This document shows, in pieces, positions 23,406 to 31,202 of a stretch of 49,598 bases of DNA. The first letter of the stretch is position 1. Each line of letters opens with the position of its first letter. The stretch covers positions 1 through 49,598 of the forward strand of contig JAITFN010000004.1 in the NCBI GenBank assembly GCA_031281345.1. The letters run 5' to 3'. The DNA is from Candidatus Fibrimonadaceae bacterium. GTDB lineage: Bacteria; Fibrobacterota; Fibrobacteria; Fibrobacterales; Fibrobacteraceae. The notes beneath the pieces were generated by a model that was given only the letters and a program-made list of their open reading frames with translations, did no database searches and was not told where the DNA came from. Made by a program: the position numbers and the translations under genes.

Positions 23406-25835
23406 ATGCCTGATCATTTAGAAAATCTTTACGAAAACTGGTTTTTGGATTATGCCAGCTACGTCATTTTAGACCGTGCCGTGCCTTATTACGAAGACGG
23501 CCTAAAACCCGTGCAGAGGCGCATTTTGCACACGCTATGGGAAATGAACAAAAGTGATGAACGAATGCACAAGGTGGCAAATATAGTAGGCCGTGCTATG
23601 CAATATCACCCCCACGGAGATGCTTCTATTGGAGATGCCCTTGTGAATATGGGGCAAAAAAAACTGCTACTGGAAACTCAGGGAAATTGGGGAAATCCCA
23701 CAACTGGAGATTCTGCAGCTGCGCCTCGATATATAGAAGGCAGGCTCTCTAAGTTTTCGCTTGAAGTGCTTTTTAATGCAGAAACAACCGAGTGGGTTCC
23801 AAACTACGATGGCCGGAGCAAAGAACCTGTTTGCCTGCCTGTGAAGTTCCCTCTGGTGCTGGCTCAGGGTGCAGAGGGCATTGCGGTTGCTTTGAGCACA
23901 ACTATTTTGCCTCACAATTTTTGCGAACTTTGTGAAGCCAGCATTGCAGCCTTGAAGGGCAAAAAATTTGAAATTTACCCGGACTTTTCAAGCGGTGGGA
24001 TAATAGATGCAAGCCAATACAACGACGGTCTTCGCGGCGGTCGCGTTAAAGTTAGGGCACGCATAGAGAAACTGGATTCCAAAACTCTTGTCATTAGGGA
24101 AATTCCCTTTGGAACCACAACCACAAGCCTTGCAGATAGCATAACAAAGGCAAACGAAAAGGGTAAAATAAAAATCAAAAAAGTTGACGACCATACCTCC
24201 GGCTCTGTTGAGCTTGTTGTGTATTTGCAGCCCGGCAGCGACCCGCAAACGGTTATAGATGCTCTTTATGCTTTTACCGATTGCGAAAAATCCATTGCCA
24301 CCAATAATTGCGTTATAGTGGACGAAAAACCCCAGTTTCTCGGTTCAACTGAAATTTTAAAGAAAAGTGCGCAACACACAAAATCCCTTTTGGAATGGGA
24401 ATTGAAAAACAAAATGCATCATTTGCAGGAACGCTGGCATTTGATAAGTTTGGAAAAAATTTTCATAGAAAAAGAAGTTTATGAGGTTATTAAAAAGGCG
24501 CAAAGCAAAGAAGAAATGGTTGAGCTGATAAATGCTGGATTAAAGCCTTATGTGAAAAAATTGCGCCGCAAAGTGGAAACAGAAGATGTTTTGAAACTTG
24601 CAGAAATGCCAATACGCAGAATATCCTCTTTTGACCAGAAAAAAGCAAACGAATTGTTGAAAGAAATAGATGCACAAATTGAAGAGACTCTTTACCACCA
24701 AGAACATTTAACAGATTACGCAGTGAATTGGTTTAAAGAGTTGCTCAAAAAATATGGTACAGGCAGGGAACGTAAATCGCAAATAGGGGAGTTTGGAAAA
24801 GTGAGTGCTATTCACGTTGCCCTGTCCAACCAAAAATTATATGTTCACCGCAAAGAGGGATTTGTGGGTACAGGGTTAAAGAAAGAGGAATATTTATTTG
24901 ATGTTTCGGAATACGATGATTTAATAGCATTTTGCCAAGATGGAATGTTCAAGGTGTTCAAGCCTTCGGACAAGGCTTTTATAGGCAAGGATATTTTGCT
25001 TGTGGAAAAATTCAACAAAGACGATGCGCGCAGAATTTACAACGCAATTTACCAAGAAGGCAAAGACGGGCCTGCTTATGTTAAACGCTTTAATGTAGGC
25101 GGCATAACAAGGGAAAAAGCATATTCAATGGGCAAGGGAGCGCCGGGTTCTAAAATATTGTATCTATCTTCAAATCCAAACGGCGAGGCAGAAAGCGTTA
25201 CTGTTTTCTTGAAACCAAGACCGAGGACAAAATTGGAAATCCCCGTGGATTTTTCCGAAACCCTTGTGAAGGGCAGAGATGCCATTGGAAATATGGTTAC
25301 CAAATATGCGGTTAAAAATGTTAAAATATCAAAGAAAGGCGCAAGCACACTTGGCGATATGGAATTATTTTTTGACCAGCTTTCTGGAGTTGTGAGCATT
25401 GCAAACAAGGGCGAGAGCCTCGGTGAATTTGGCAAGTTCGATAAACTTCTTGTGCTTAAAGAAAATGGAATGGCAAAAATTTACGAAGCAAGCGATACCA
25501 TTTTGGTTGGGCAGCAAATATCTTATATCGGTCGTTTTGAGCCTTCAACAATATACACCCTTTTATATTTTGATGGCATTAGTTCCCAGTATTGCCTTAA
25601 AAGGTTTAATTTAGATACCGCACCGCAAACTGTGGAATTTTCGCTTTTAACCGATAGCCCAGATAGTTCTATGGTTTTGTTTTTTGACGATGAAATTCCC
25701 GTTGCTCAAATTGACGGCAAAGAGTACAATTTAGCAGAACTTGGCGAAATTCGCGGCTACAGAGCTTTGGGAAATAAATTGGATTTCAAAAGAATAAAAA
25801 AAGCCATTAAAACCCCAGTACTATCCCTAGAATAA
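23406..25835 (+). CDS. parC: DNA topoisomerase IV subunit A (ParC-type)
   Basis: 809 aa, the DNA-cleaving subunit of a type IIA topoisomerase. DYASYVILDRAVPYYEDGLK opens the breakage-reunion domain. The quinolone region reads HPHGDASIGDAL (residues 68-79). The catalytic Tyr is residue 109 in AAAPRYIEGRL. A six-blade-like C-terminal half follows, without the GyrA box QRRGGRG, which favours decatenating topoisomerase IV (as in the Bacteroidota-type enzyme) over gyrase. parE is not adjacent. There is no Shine-Dalgarno sequence; the hexamer 10 nt before ATG implies a leaderless mRNA. The 3' end overlaps the convergent OMP gene by 29 bp. Confidence 0.92.
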   Translation: MPDHLENLYENWFLDYASYVILDRAVPYYEDGLKPVQRRILHTLWEMNKSDERMHKVANIVGRAMQYHPHGDASIGDALVNMGQKKLLLETQGNWGNPTTGDSAAAPRYIEGRLSKFSLEVLFNAETTEWVPNYDGRSKEPVCLPVKFPLVLAQGAEGIAVALSTTILPHNFCELCEASIAALKGKKFEIYPDFSSGGIIDASQYNDGLRGGRVKVRARIEKLDSKTLVIREIPFGTTTTSLADSITKANEKGKIKIKKVDDHTSGSVELVVYLQPGSDPQTVIDALYAFTDCEKSIATNNCVIVDEKPQFLGSTEILKKSAQHTKSLLEWELKNKMHHLQERWHLISLEKIFIEKEVYEVIKKAQSKEEMVELINAGLKPYVKKLRRKVETEDVLKLAEMPIRRISSFDQKKANELLKEIDAQIEETLYHQEHLTDYAVNWFKELLKKYGTGRERKSQIGEFGKVSAIHVALSNQKLYVHRKEGFVGTGLKKEEYLFDVSEYDDLIAFCQDGMFKVFKPSDKAFIGKDILLVEKFNKDDARRIYNAIYQEGKDGPAYVKRFNVGGITREKAYSMGKGAPGSKILYLSSNPNGEAESVTVFLKPRPRTKLEIPVDFSETLVKGRDAIGNMVTKYAVKNVKISKKGASTLGDMELFFDQLSGVVSIANKGESLGEFGKFDKLLVLKENGMAKIYEASDTILVGQQISYIGRFEPSTIYTLLYFDGISSQYCLKRFNLDTAPQTVEFSLLTDSPDSSMVLFFDDEIPVAQIDGKEYNLAELGEIRGYRALGNKLDFKRIKKAIKTPVLSLE

Positions 25836-26562
25836 GACCGTGAGTATTGCTTTTGCTTTGATTTGGAGAAATTGAATATTCAAGAGACACCCAACAGTTT
25901 TTAGTGTTTTCTGTAAATTTTTCAAAATGCTCTCGCAAATTATAAGCTATTGACGCACTGAATGAGACTATTTGGCTACCTGTCAGCATCCAATCAAAAC
26001 TATGCCCTATAGTAAGGCCCCAATTTGGTGCAATCAAAAAACCCATTCCGCTATGGTATCCTATGCTTGAACCAGTTTTTTCAAATAATTCTTTGCATTC
26101 AAGGTTAGTTGGAGTTCCTTGGCCCTCTCCTATATGCGAAAACTCGTTTCTTAAAGCATTTAAATCTGTATTGTCAAAAGAAAAAACGGGACCTATAAAT
26201 ACAGCGTATTTTTCTTGGATATGTATAAATCTTAGATTTGCTGAATATCTTTGATTTACAAGATTATTTGCAGAATCTAAATTTCCTCCCAAAAATTTGA
26301 GGCTTGGTCCAGCAGATATAAAGGAATTGTAAAAATAATTTCCTTGTATGGTCCATGTCCATAAATTTTTACAACCTGTGCGGCTCAAATAGCCTAATCC
26401 CATTCCAGCGGTTAAACCACTGCTTTGTATTATACCTTGATTTGGCAGGGGAATTGTGGCCTGATTTGGAATTTCCTCATATGCCTCAGAATAGGCAAAA
26501 AGAAACAGCAGGCTAATAACCAGCTTGCGCAAGTAGCTTGGCAACTGCCATATTGTAATCAT
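25807..26562 (-). CDS. Predicted outer-membrane beta-barrel protein
   Basis: About 251 aa. An N-terminal signal peptide (LRKLVISLLFLFAYSEA) is followed by alternating hydrophobic and aromatic strands (SLKFLGG, YSANLRFI, YHSGMGFLIAPNWGLTIGHS) and a terminal Phe (GIVLGF), typical of small outer-membrane barrels. No specific family is recognised. The start is uncertain: ATG at 26562 is used, a TTG at 26571 extends it by three residues, and internal TTG codons closer to the signal peptide are possible. Its 5' end overlaps the tolC-like gene by about 50 bp, so it is probably coupled to that transporter. Confidence 0.7.
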   Translation of the reverse strand: MITIWQLPSYLRKLVISLLFLFAYSEAYEEIPNQATIPLPNQGIIQSSGLTAGMGLGYLSRTGCKNLWTWTIQGNYFYNSFISAGPSLKFLGGNLDSANNLVNQRYSANLRFIHIQEKYAVFIGPVFSFDNTDLNALRNEFSHIGEGQGTPTNLECKELFEKTGSSIGYHSGMGFLIAPNWGLTIGHSFDWMLTGSQIVSFSASIAYNLREHFEKFTENTKNCWVSLEYSISPNQSKSNTHGLILGIVLGF

Positions 26563-27850
26563 AAACTGCAAAATAGTAATCCTTTTTCATAAGCAGGTTT
26601 TTTTTGTATGCGCTTGCCAAAAGCCCAGAGGCTTTACCGGGATTTATTTCGTATTGAAGTGCGGCTCCTTTTAGCATTCCTTCCGTTGCCCTAAGGGAGT
26701 TTCTTGCGCTTTCCAGCTTGCCCTTTGCAACCAAAAAATCTTCGTATTTTTCTTCTATTTGCAATTCAATTCCGTTGTGCGCATAGCTTTGAGTTTGCTG
26801 CAAAATACGGTAGTCTGTGCGTGCGCTCCTGTAGCTTTCCCACTGGTTCCAAAAGTTCAATTTATACCTTACGCCAATGCCAAACGCTCCGCTCAGTTTA
26901 TTCACCGGATCTTGAGCAAAGGTATTTTTTGAAAGTTTGGTACGGTCTCCTGCCCACGATTTAGCATATTCAAATTCTCCCATTATAAAAAATTCTGGGG
27001 CAAGTTTGGCAGCAGCCAATTCCATTTGCATACTTGTAGCTTCTAAGCCAAAAGACAGCCTGCGAATATCTGGATGATGAGTGTATGCCCATTTTTTTAG
27101 AGAATCCAAACTTGGCACAAAATCGTTTGTTGCAGATAGCTGTTCGTCTAGAGGTTCAAATGAAACGGAATCTGGCAATCCAAGGGCAAATTTTGTTGCA
27201 AGCCCAACTTTTTTCAGAGCAGATTTTGCGTCTAAAACAGCTTTGTCTATATCAAAAAAACCAGCTTTTAATTCCAGCAAATCCATTTGCGAAACGCCTT
27301 CCTCGTCGTCGTCAAGGGCTTCTTCAAGTTTGTCTGCGGCTTTGCGCAATTGCTTGTTGCCGTCTTGAGCAAGTTTGTCCATTTCCATTGCAAGCAAATA
27401 TCCGTAATAATAGCTTAGGAATTCAACTTTTTTGTAGTATTCCTTTCCCTCAAGTTCCATTTTTTTCTGTTGAAAATCCGCTTTTGTGGCTTTTAATCCC
27501 AGTTGCAGCTGCCCGTAATTCAAAGGCTGTGCCGCCTGTATTATCATTCCATAAAAAGGTCCCATTTGAGTAAAATCCCATAATTTGGTGGCTTCGCCAT
27601 AATCATCAACGCTTTTTTTTAATCCAGGTACAACCCCTGTGAGCATTGAAAATTCAAATTTAGGGAGCAATGCCGCTGCCTTTACCTGTTCTATTTTGTT
27701 TTCTTTTGTTATCAGTGCCATTTTGCTTTCCCTGTATCTAGGGTCTGTTTTTAGGGCAGTTTCAACAAATTCGTCTCTGCTCAAACGAACTATGTTGCCT
27801 TCTGCAAAAGAGGTGGAGAACAAAAGTATAATAATTAGAATAAATTGCAC
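26513..27850 (-). CDS. TolC-like outer-membrane efflux protein
   Basis: 445 aa. A hydrophobic signal peptide (FILIIILLFSTSFA) is followed by OEP-type helical repeats: VETALKTDPRYRESKMALI, TKADFQQKKMELEGKEYY, then a second half with HHPDIRRLSFGLEATSMQM and YKLNFWNQWESYRSARTDY. TolC proteins form trimeric ducts for type I secretion or RND and ABC efflux; no pump genes are adjacent, so the cargo is unknown. The start is GTG at 27850, nine bases after a TGCTAT hexamer, with no Shine-Dalgarno sequence. The gene diverges from 27885 across only 34 bp. Confidence 0.85.
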   Translation of the reverse strand: MQFILIIILLFSTSFAEGNIVRLSRDEFVETALKTDPRYRESKMALITKENKIEQVKAAALLPKFEFSMLTGVVPGLKKSVDDYGEATKLWDFTQMGPFYGMIIQAAQPLNYGQLQLGLKATKADFQQKKMELEGKEYYKKVEFLSYYYGYLLAMEMDKLAQDGNKQLRKAADKLEEALDDDEEGVSQMDLLELKAGFFDIDKAVLDAKSALKKVGLATKFALGLPDSVSFEPLDEQLSATNDFVPSLDSLKKWAYTHHPDIRRLSFGLEATSMQMELAAAKLAPEFFIMGEFEYAKSWAGDRTKLSKNTFAQDPVNKLSGAFGIGVRYKLNFWNQWESYRSARTDYRILQQTQSYAHNGIELQIEEKYEDFLVAKGKLESARNSLRATEGMLKGAALQYEINPGKASGLLASAYKKNLLMKKDYYFAVYDYNMAVAKLLAQAGY

Positions 27851-27859
27851 AGGGGAAAT

Positions 27860-27865
27860 ATAGCA
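27860..27865 (-). promoter_or_regulatory. -10-like hexamer of the tolC-like gene
   Basis: TGCTAT followed by ATT on the minus strand, 9 nt before the GTG at 27850. It is only 4 bp from the opposing hexamer of the next gene. Confidence 0.45.
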
Positions 27866-27869
27866 AATT

Positions 27870-27875
27870 TACTAT
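27870..27875 (+). promoter_or_regulatory. -10-like hexamer of the 144-aa gene and trmFO
   Basis: TACTAT followed by ATT, ending 9 nt before the ATG at 27885. Its -35 region would fall on the start codon of the divergent tolC-like gene. Confidence 0.55.
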
Positions 27876-27884
27876 ATTATCCTT

Positions 27885-28319
27885 ATGGATAAAACTCTTC
27901 TACCATTGAAAAACGCTTATAATGTTGCAATGAAATTCATAGAAAGTGAGTCTATGAAAAAGAAACCCAGTGCCATAGGCTCTGTTTCTTGGACAAATTT
28001 GAAAAATGAGCTCAATTTTTTGGACAAAAAGAAGTCAGACAGGGTTATGAACTGGCTAATAGAAAACTGGCCCCCACGCTCAAACTATTCAATGCCATAC
28101 TTAACCGAAAACGAAAGAAATGCCTTTGATGCAGACGCTTACCGCTTGTTGCTCCGCTCATACAGAACCAGAATGGTTCCAGAACGCTTTATAGAAGACA
28201 TAATAGTTCGCGGCGTTGACTACGATGGATTGCATTTTTCAAAGGAATTTTTGCACAACTGCTTGGCAAAATTTTGGGAAGATTCCATGCAAGAAATTCC
28301 TCAGTCGTGCATACATTAA
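27885..28319 (+). CDS. Hypothetical protein upstream of trmFO
   Basis: 144 aa, mostly helical and charged (DKKKSDRVMNWLIENWPPRS, AYRLLLRSYRTRMVPERFIE), with no signal peptide or membrane segment. No family recognised. It starts nine bases after a TACTAT hexamer and overlaps the trmFO start by 13 bp, so the two are expressed together; a link to tRNA modification is only positional. Possibly lineage-restricted. Confidence 0.75.
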   Translation: MDKTLLPLKNAYNVAMKFIESESMKKKPSAIGSVSWTNLKNELNFLDKKKSDRVMNWLIENWPPRSNYSMPYLTENERNAFDADAYRLLLRSYRTRMVPERFIEDIIVRGVDYDGLHFSKEFLHNCLAKFWEDSMQEIPQSCIH

Positions 28320-29602
28320 GAATAATAGGCGGAGGGCTCTCTGGGTGTGAGGCAGCTTTGCAGCTCGCTTGTAGAGGGTTCAATGTGGATTTGTACGAAA
28401 TGCGAAAAGGGGAGGGCAAAACTCCGGCTCACAAAACAAGTAATTTGGCGGAACTCGTTTGCAGCAATAGTTTTAAAGGAACCCAGCTCACAAGTGCTCA
28501 CGGGCTTTTGAAAAATGAGCTTAAAATGCTCGGCAGTTTTCTTTTGCAGGCAGCAGAAAAAGCAAGGGTTCCGGCAGGGGAGTCTCTAACCGTGGATAGG
28601 GAAATTTTTAGCAAAGAAATAGAGCGTTTAATGGCAGGGAGCAAAAAAATAACCTTGCACCCAGAGGAATGCGCAGATTTGAATTCCGATATTCCAACGC
28701 TTGTGGCTGCGGGTCCGCTTTGCAGCGAGGCACTTGCGGAGCAAATAAAAAAAATTACAGGCAAAGAATTTTTGCATTTTTTTGATGCGGTGGCACCGGT
28801 TATAGAGAGCGATTCCATAGACCATTCTTTGGCTTATGCCATGAACCGCTACGAAAAAGGGGGTTCTGCCGATTTTATAAACTGCCCGCTGGACAAGGAA
28901 ACATATTTGGAATTCGTTAAAAGACTGCAAGAGGCAGATAGCGTAGAAGAAAAACCTTTTGAAAAAGGGGAATTGTTTGAAGGTTGCCTGCCCATAGAAG
29001 AAATGGCAAGGCGTGGAATTGATACCCTTCGCTTTGGGCCAATGCGCCCCGTTGGGCTTGGCAAGCATTACGCTGTTATACAGCTTCGCGCAGAAAATGC
29101 GCAAAAAACGCTTTACAATATGGTGGGTTTTCAAACTAGGCTCAAATGGAACTGCCAAAAAGAAATTTTTAGGCTTGTCCCAGCTTTAAAAAACGCAGAA
29201 TTTGCAAGGCTTGGCTGTATGCATCGCAACACATTCATAGAAAGTCCAAAACTTTTGGACAAAACTTTGAAGTTAGCAGATAGCCCTTTGCCATTGTGGT
29301 TTTCAGGGCAAATTACCGGAGCCGAAGGCTATACAGAAGCCATAGCCACTGGCTGGTATGCAGCTTGGAACATAGCAAATCACTTGCACGGCAGGGAGGT
29401 AGAGTTTCTTCCAAATGGAACTTGCATTAGGGTATTGGTAGAAGCCATAACTGCTCCAAATGAGCAGTTCCAACCTATGAATTTCAATTTTGGATTATTG
29501 CCAAGACCGGAGGATTTGAGAAAAAGTATAAAAAAGAATTATTTAATCCAGCAGTCTCAAAAAAATTTAAGTATATTTTTGCAATGTTGCCGAAAGAATT
29601 GA
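28307..29602 (+). CDS. trmFO: Methylenetetrahydrofolate-tRNA-(uracil-54-C5)-methyltransferase
   Basis: 431 aa. It forms ribothymidine at position 54 of the tRNA T-loop using methylenetetrahydrofolate and FAD. The FAD Rossmann motif IIGGGLSGCEAALQLA begins at the N-terminus. LAELVCSNSFKG includes the family Cys, GPMRPVGLGKHYAVIQLR lies mid-protein, and FSGQITGAEGYTEAIATG near the C-terminus is diagnostic. I start at GTG 28307 (VHTLRIIGGG); the open frame also has a TTG at 28274 that would overlap the upstream gene further. The last ~25 residues overlap the next gene by 19 bp. The length fits the family (about 435). Confidence 0.93.
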   Translation: MHTLRIIGGGLSGCEAALQLACRGFNVDLYEMRKGEGKTPAHKTSNLAELVCSNSFKGTQLTSAHGLLKNELKMLGSFLLQAAEKARVPAGESLTVDREIFSKEIERLMAGSKKITLHPEECADLNSDIPTLVAAGPLCSEALAEQIKKITGKEFLHFFDAVAPVIESDSIDHSLAYAMNRYEKGGSADFINCPLDKETYLEFVKRLQEADSVEEKPFEKGELFEGCLPIEEMARRGIDTLRFGPMRPVGLGKHYAVIQLRAENAQKTLYNMVGFQTRLKWNCQKEIFRLVPALKNAEFARLGCMHRNTFIESPKLLDKTLKLADSPLPLWFSGQITGAEGYTEAIATGWYAAWNIANHLHGREVEFLPNGTCIRVLVEAITAPNEQFQPMNFNFGLLPRPEDLRKSIKKNYLIQQSQKNLSIFLQCCRKN

Positions 29603-30021
29603 GTTTGATTTTACGAAAGTACAAGGACAAAGTTTTTGTGTATGCTTGGGAATATTTCACCAAGCGCATACACGATGAATTGGTTTATTCGGTTTTAGAA
29701 CAATCTCCGTTTTTTTATGTGGAAATAAGGTTTAGCGTTGTTCATAGGGAATTGCCCTCAACAGATGACCGTTTGAAATTTTGGAAGGTATTTTTTGAAT
29801 CTCTTTCAACACAAAAGAGAGGTAGTGACTTGTGCGGTTTTTTAAATGAAAATGACGGGATAGGTTTTTTGTTTGTGGATTCTGTTATAGGCGTGGGTGA
29901 GAAAAATCCGGGTTGGAACAGATTTTGCAACGAAGTGGAAGCCAAAACATTATTTGATATGCGAAAATGGGAAGGAATAATTTACGCTGAATATCCACCA
30001 AAAGAATTTTTTGTAAAATAA
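29584..30021 (+). CDS. Hypothetical protein between trmFO and a glycosyltransferase
   Basis: 145 aa, soluble, with no signal peptide. Features seen: HDELVYSVLEQSPFFYVEIR, a RGSDLCGFLNENDG stretch and a GWNRFCNEVEAKTLFDM segment. Family not recognised. It overlaps trmFO by 19 bp, and its TAA shares a base with the ATG of the glycosyltransferase (TAATG), placing it inside one operon of four genes (27885-31196). Confidence 0.72.
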   Translation: MLPKELSLILRKYKDKVFVYAWEYFTKRIHDELVYSVLEQSPFFYVEIRFSVVHRELPSTDDRLKFWKVFFESLSTQKRGSDLCGFLNENDGIGFLFVDSVIGVGEKNPGWNRFCNEVEAKTLFDMRKWEGIIYAEYPPKEFFVK

Positions 30022-31196
30022 TGAAAATTCTCGTTTTATCTTCGGTTTATCCCCGTTTTGATGCAGATACGGAAGTTCCCTGGCTCAGAATTTCTTTGCG
30101 GGAATTAAAAAAGAATAATTGCGAAGCAGTACTTCTTGCACCTGCATACAAAGGTCTTAAAAGTCACAGCATAGATGGAATTCCTGTTTACAGATTCAGA
30201 TATGCTCCAGCAAGTTTGGAATTTTTAACCCACGATGAAGGGGCACCGTCTAAAATATCTAAAAATCCATTTTTGCAGTTGCTTGCAATTCCATACATTA
30301 TTTCTGGTTCCATTAAAGCATTGTTTTTGTGTTTAAAACTAAAGCCAGAAATTATGCACGTTCACTGGCCCTTTCCGCACGCTTTTATGGCATACTTTGC
30401 CGCATTTTTCTGCAAAATTCCAGTTGTTTTAAATTTTCACGGAGCAGAACTTTTGCTTGTGAAAAAGAAAAAATGGATTAAGCCAATACTAAAAATATTC
30501 ATAAAAAAGGCGAATTTAATTTTTGCAAATAGTTCTTTTACTGCAAAAAAAATAAAGGAAATTTTCAATAGGGAAGTTGAAATTTCTCCTTATGGAACAA
30601 CCTTGGGAGTGTGCACCAAACGCGATAAATTAGCTTTTCAAAGCAAATTCAAGGTTCTTTTTGTTGGCCGCCACATTGAGCGCAAAGGAATAGAATATTT
30701 GATTAAAGCAGCGGCATCGCTGGATAGTGCAAAGTTTGAAATTCGCATAGCAGGGCAAGGAGATTTGACCGAAAAACTGAAAAAGCAAGCGACCAAAGAT
30801 GCACCGGAGCAGGTTGTATTTTTAGGGAAACTTTCAACTGAAGACCTTGAAAGGGAATATAAAAATGCTGATTGTTTTATTTTGCCAGCGATTATAGATT
30901 TCAAAGGAGATACCGAGGGTTTAGGTGTTGTTTTGATAGAAGCCGCGCAATATGGACTCCCGATAATCGCAAGTGATGTTGGCGGCATTCCCGATGTTGT
31001 TATAGACAAAAAAACGGGTTTGCTCATCCCAGAAAAAAATCCGGATGCAATAGCAACTGCAATAAAAGAACTTTCAGAAAACGAAGAACTGCGAAAATCC
31101 CTTGTTTTGGGTGCAAATGAGCATATAGAGCAGAATTTTTCTTGGGGGAAGATTGTTGAGAGGCAGGTTGCGGTTTATCAAGGTTTACTATATTAA
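30021..31196 (+). CDS. GT4 family glycosyltransferase
   Basis: 391 aa with a GT-B fold. ILVLSSVYPRFDADTEVPWL, MHVHWPFPHAFMA and LNFHGAEL form the acceptor side. VLFVGRHIERKGIEYLIKAA, IRIAGQGDLTEKLKK and DTEGLGVVLIEAAQYGLPII (E(x)7E) form the donor side, then ASDVGGIPDVV. It is a typical retaining transferase, better conserved than those of the 10-23 kb locus and without accessory neighbours, so possibly a core lipopolysaccharide or glycolipid enzyme. It is coupled to the upstream gene by TAATG. The last codons contain the hexamer used by the Ca2+-ATPase gene. Confidence 0.9.
   Translation: MKILVLSSVYPRFDADTEVPWLRISLRELKKNNCEAVLLAPAYKGLKSHSIDGIPVYRFRYAPASLEFLTHDEGAPSKISKNPFLQLLAIPYIISGSIKALFLCLKLKPEIMHVHWPFPHAFMAYFAAFFCKIPVVLNFHGAELLLVKKKKWIKPILKIFIKKANLIFANSSFTAKKIKEIFNREVEISPYGTTLGVCTKRDKLAFQSKFKVLFVGRHIERKGIEYLIKAAASLDSAKFEIRIAGQGDLTEKLKKQATKDAPEQVVFLGKLSTEDLEREYKNADCFILPAIIDFKGDTEGLGVVLIEAAQYGLPIIASDVGGIPDVVIDKKTGLLIPEKNPDAIATAIKELSENEELRKSLVLGANEHIEQNFSWGKIVERQVAVYQGLLY
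31186..31191 (+). promoter_or_regulatory. -10-like hexamer of the Ca2+-ATPase operon, inside the preceding gene
   Basis: TACTAT followed by ATT forms the last codons of the glycosyltransferase gene and ends 11 nt before the ATG at 31203. There is no Shine-Dalgarno sequence. Confidence 0.5.
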
Positions 31197-31202
31197 CCCC
31201 TA

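Noticed and set aside
23406-25835. DNA gyrase subunit A
   Set aside because: No GyrA box in the C-terminal half and the C-terminal layout is ParC-like; gyrase remains possible only if parE/gyrB context elsewhere says so.
28628-29158. 176-aa open frame on - opposite trmFO
   Set aside because: trmFO motifs lie on the plus strand; no ribosome-binding site or hexamer precedes the antisense frame.
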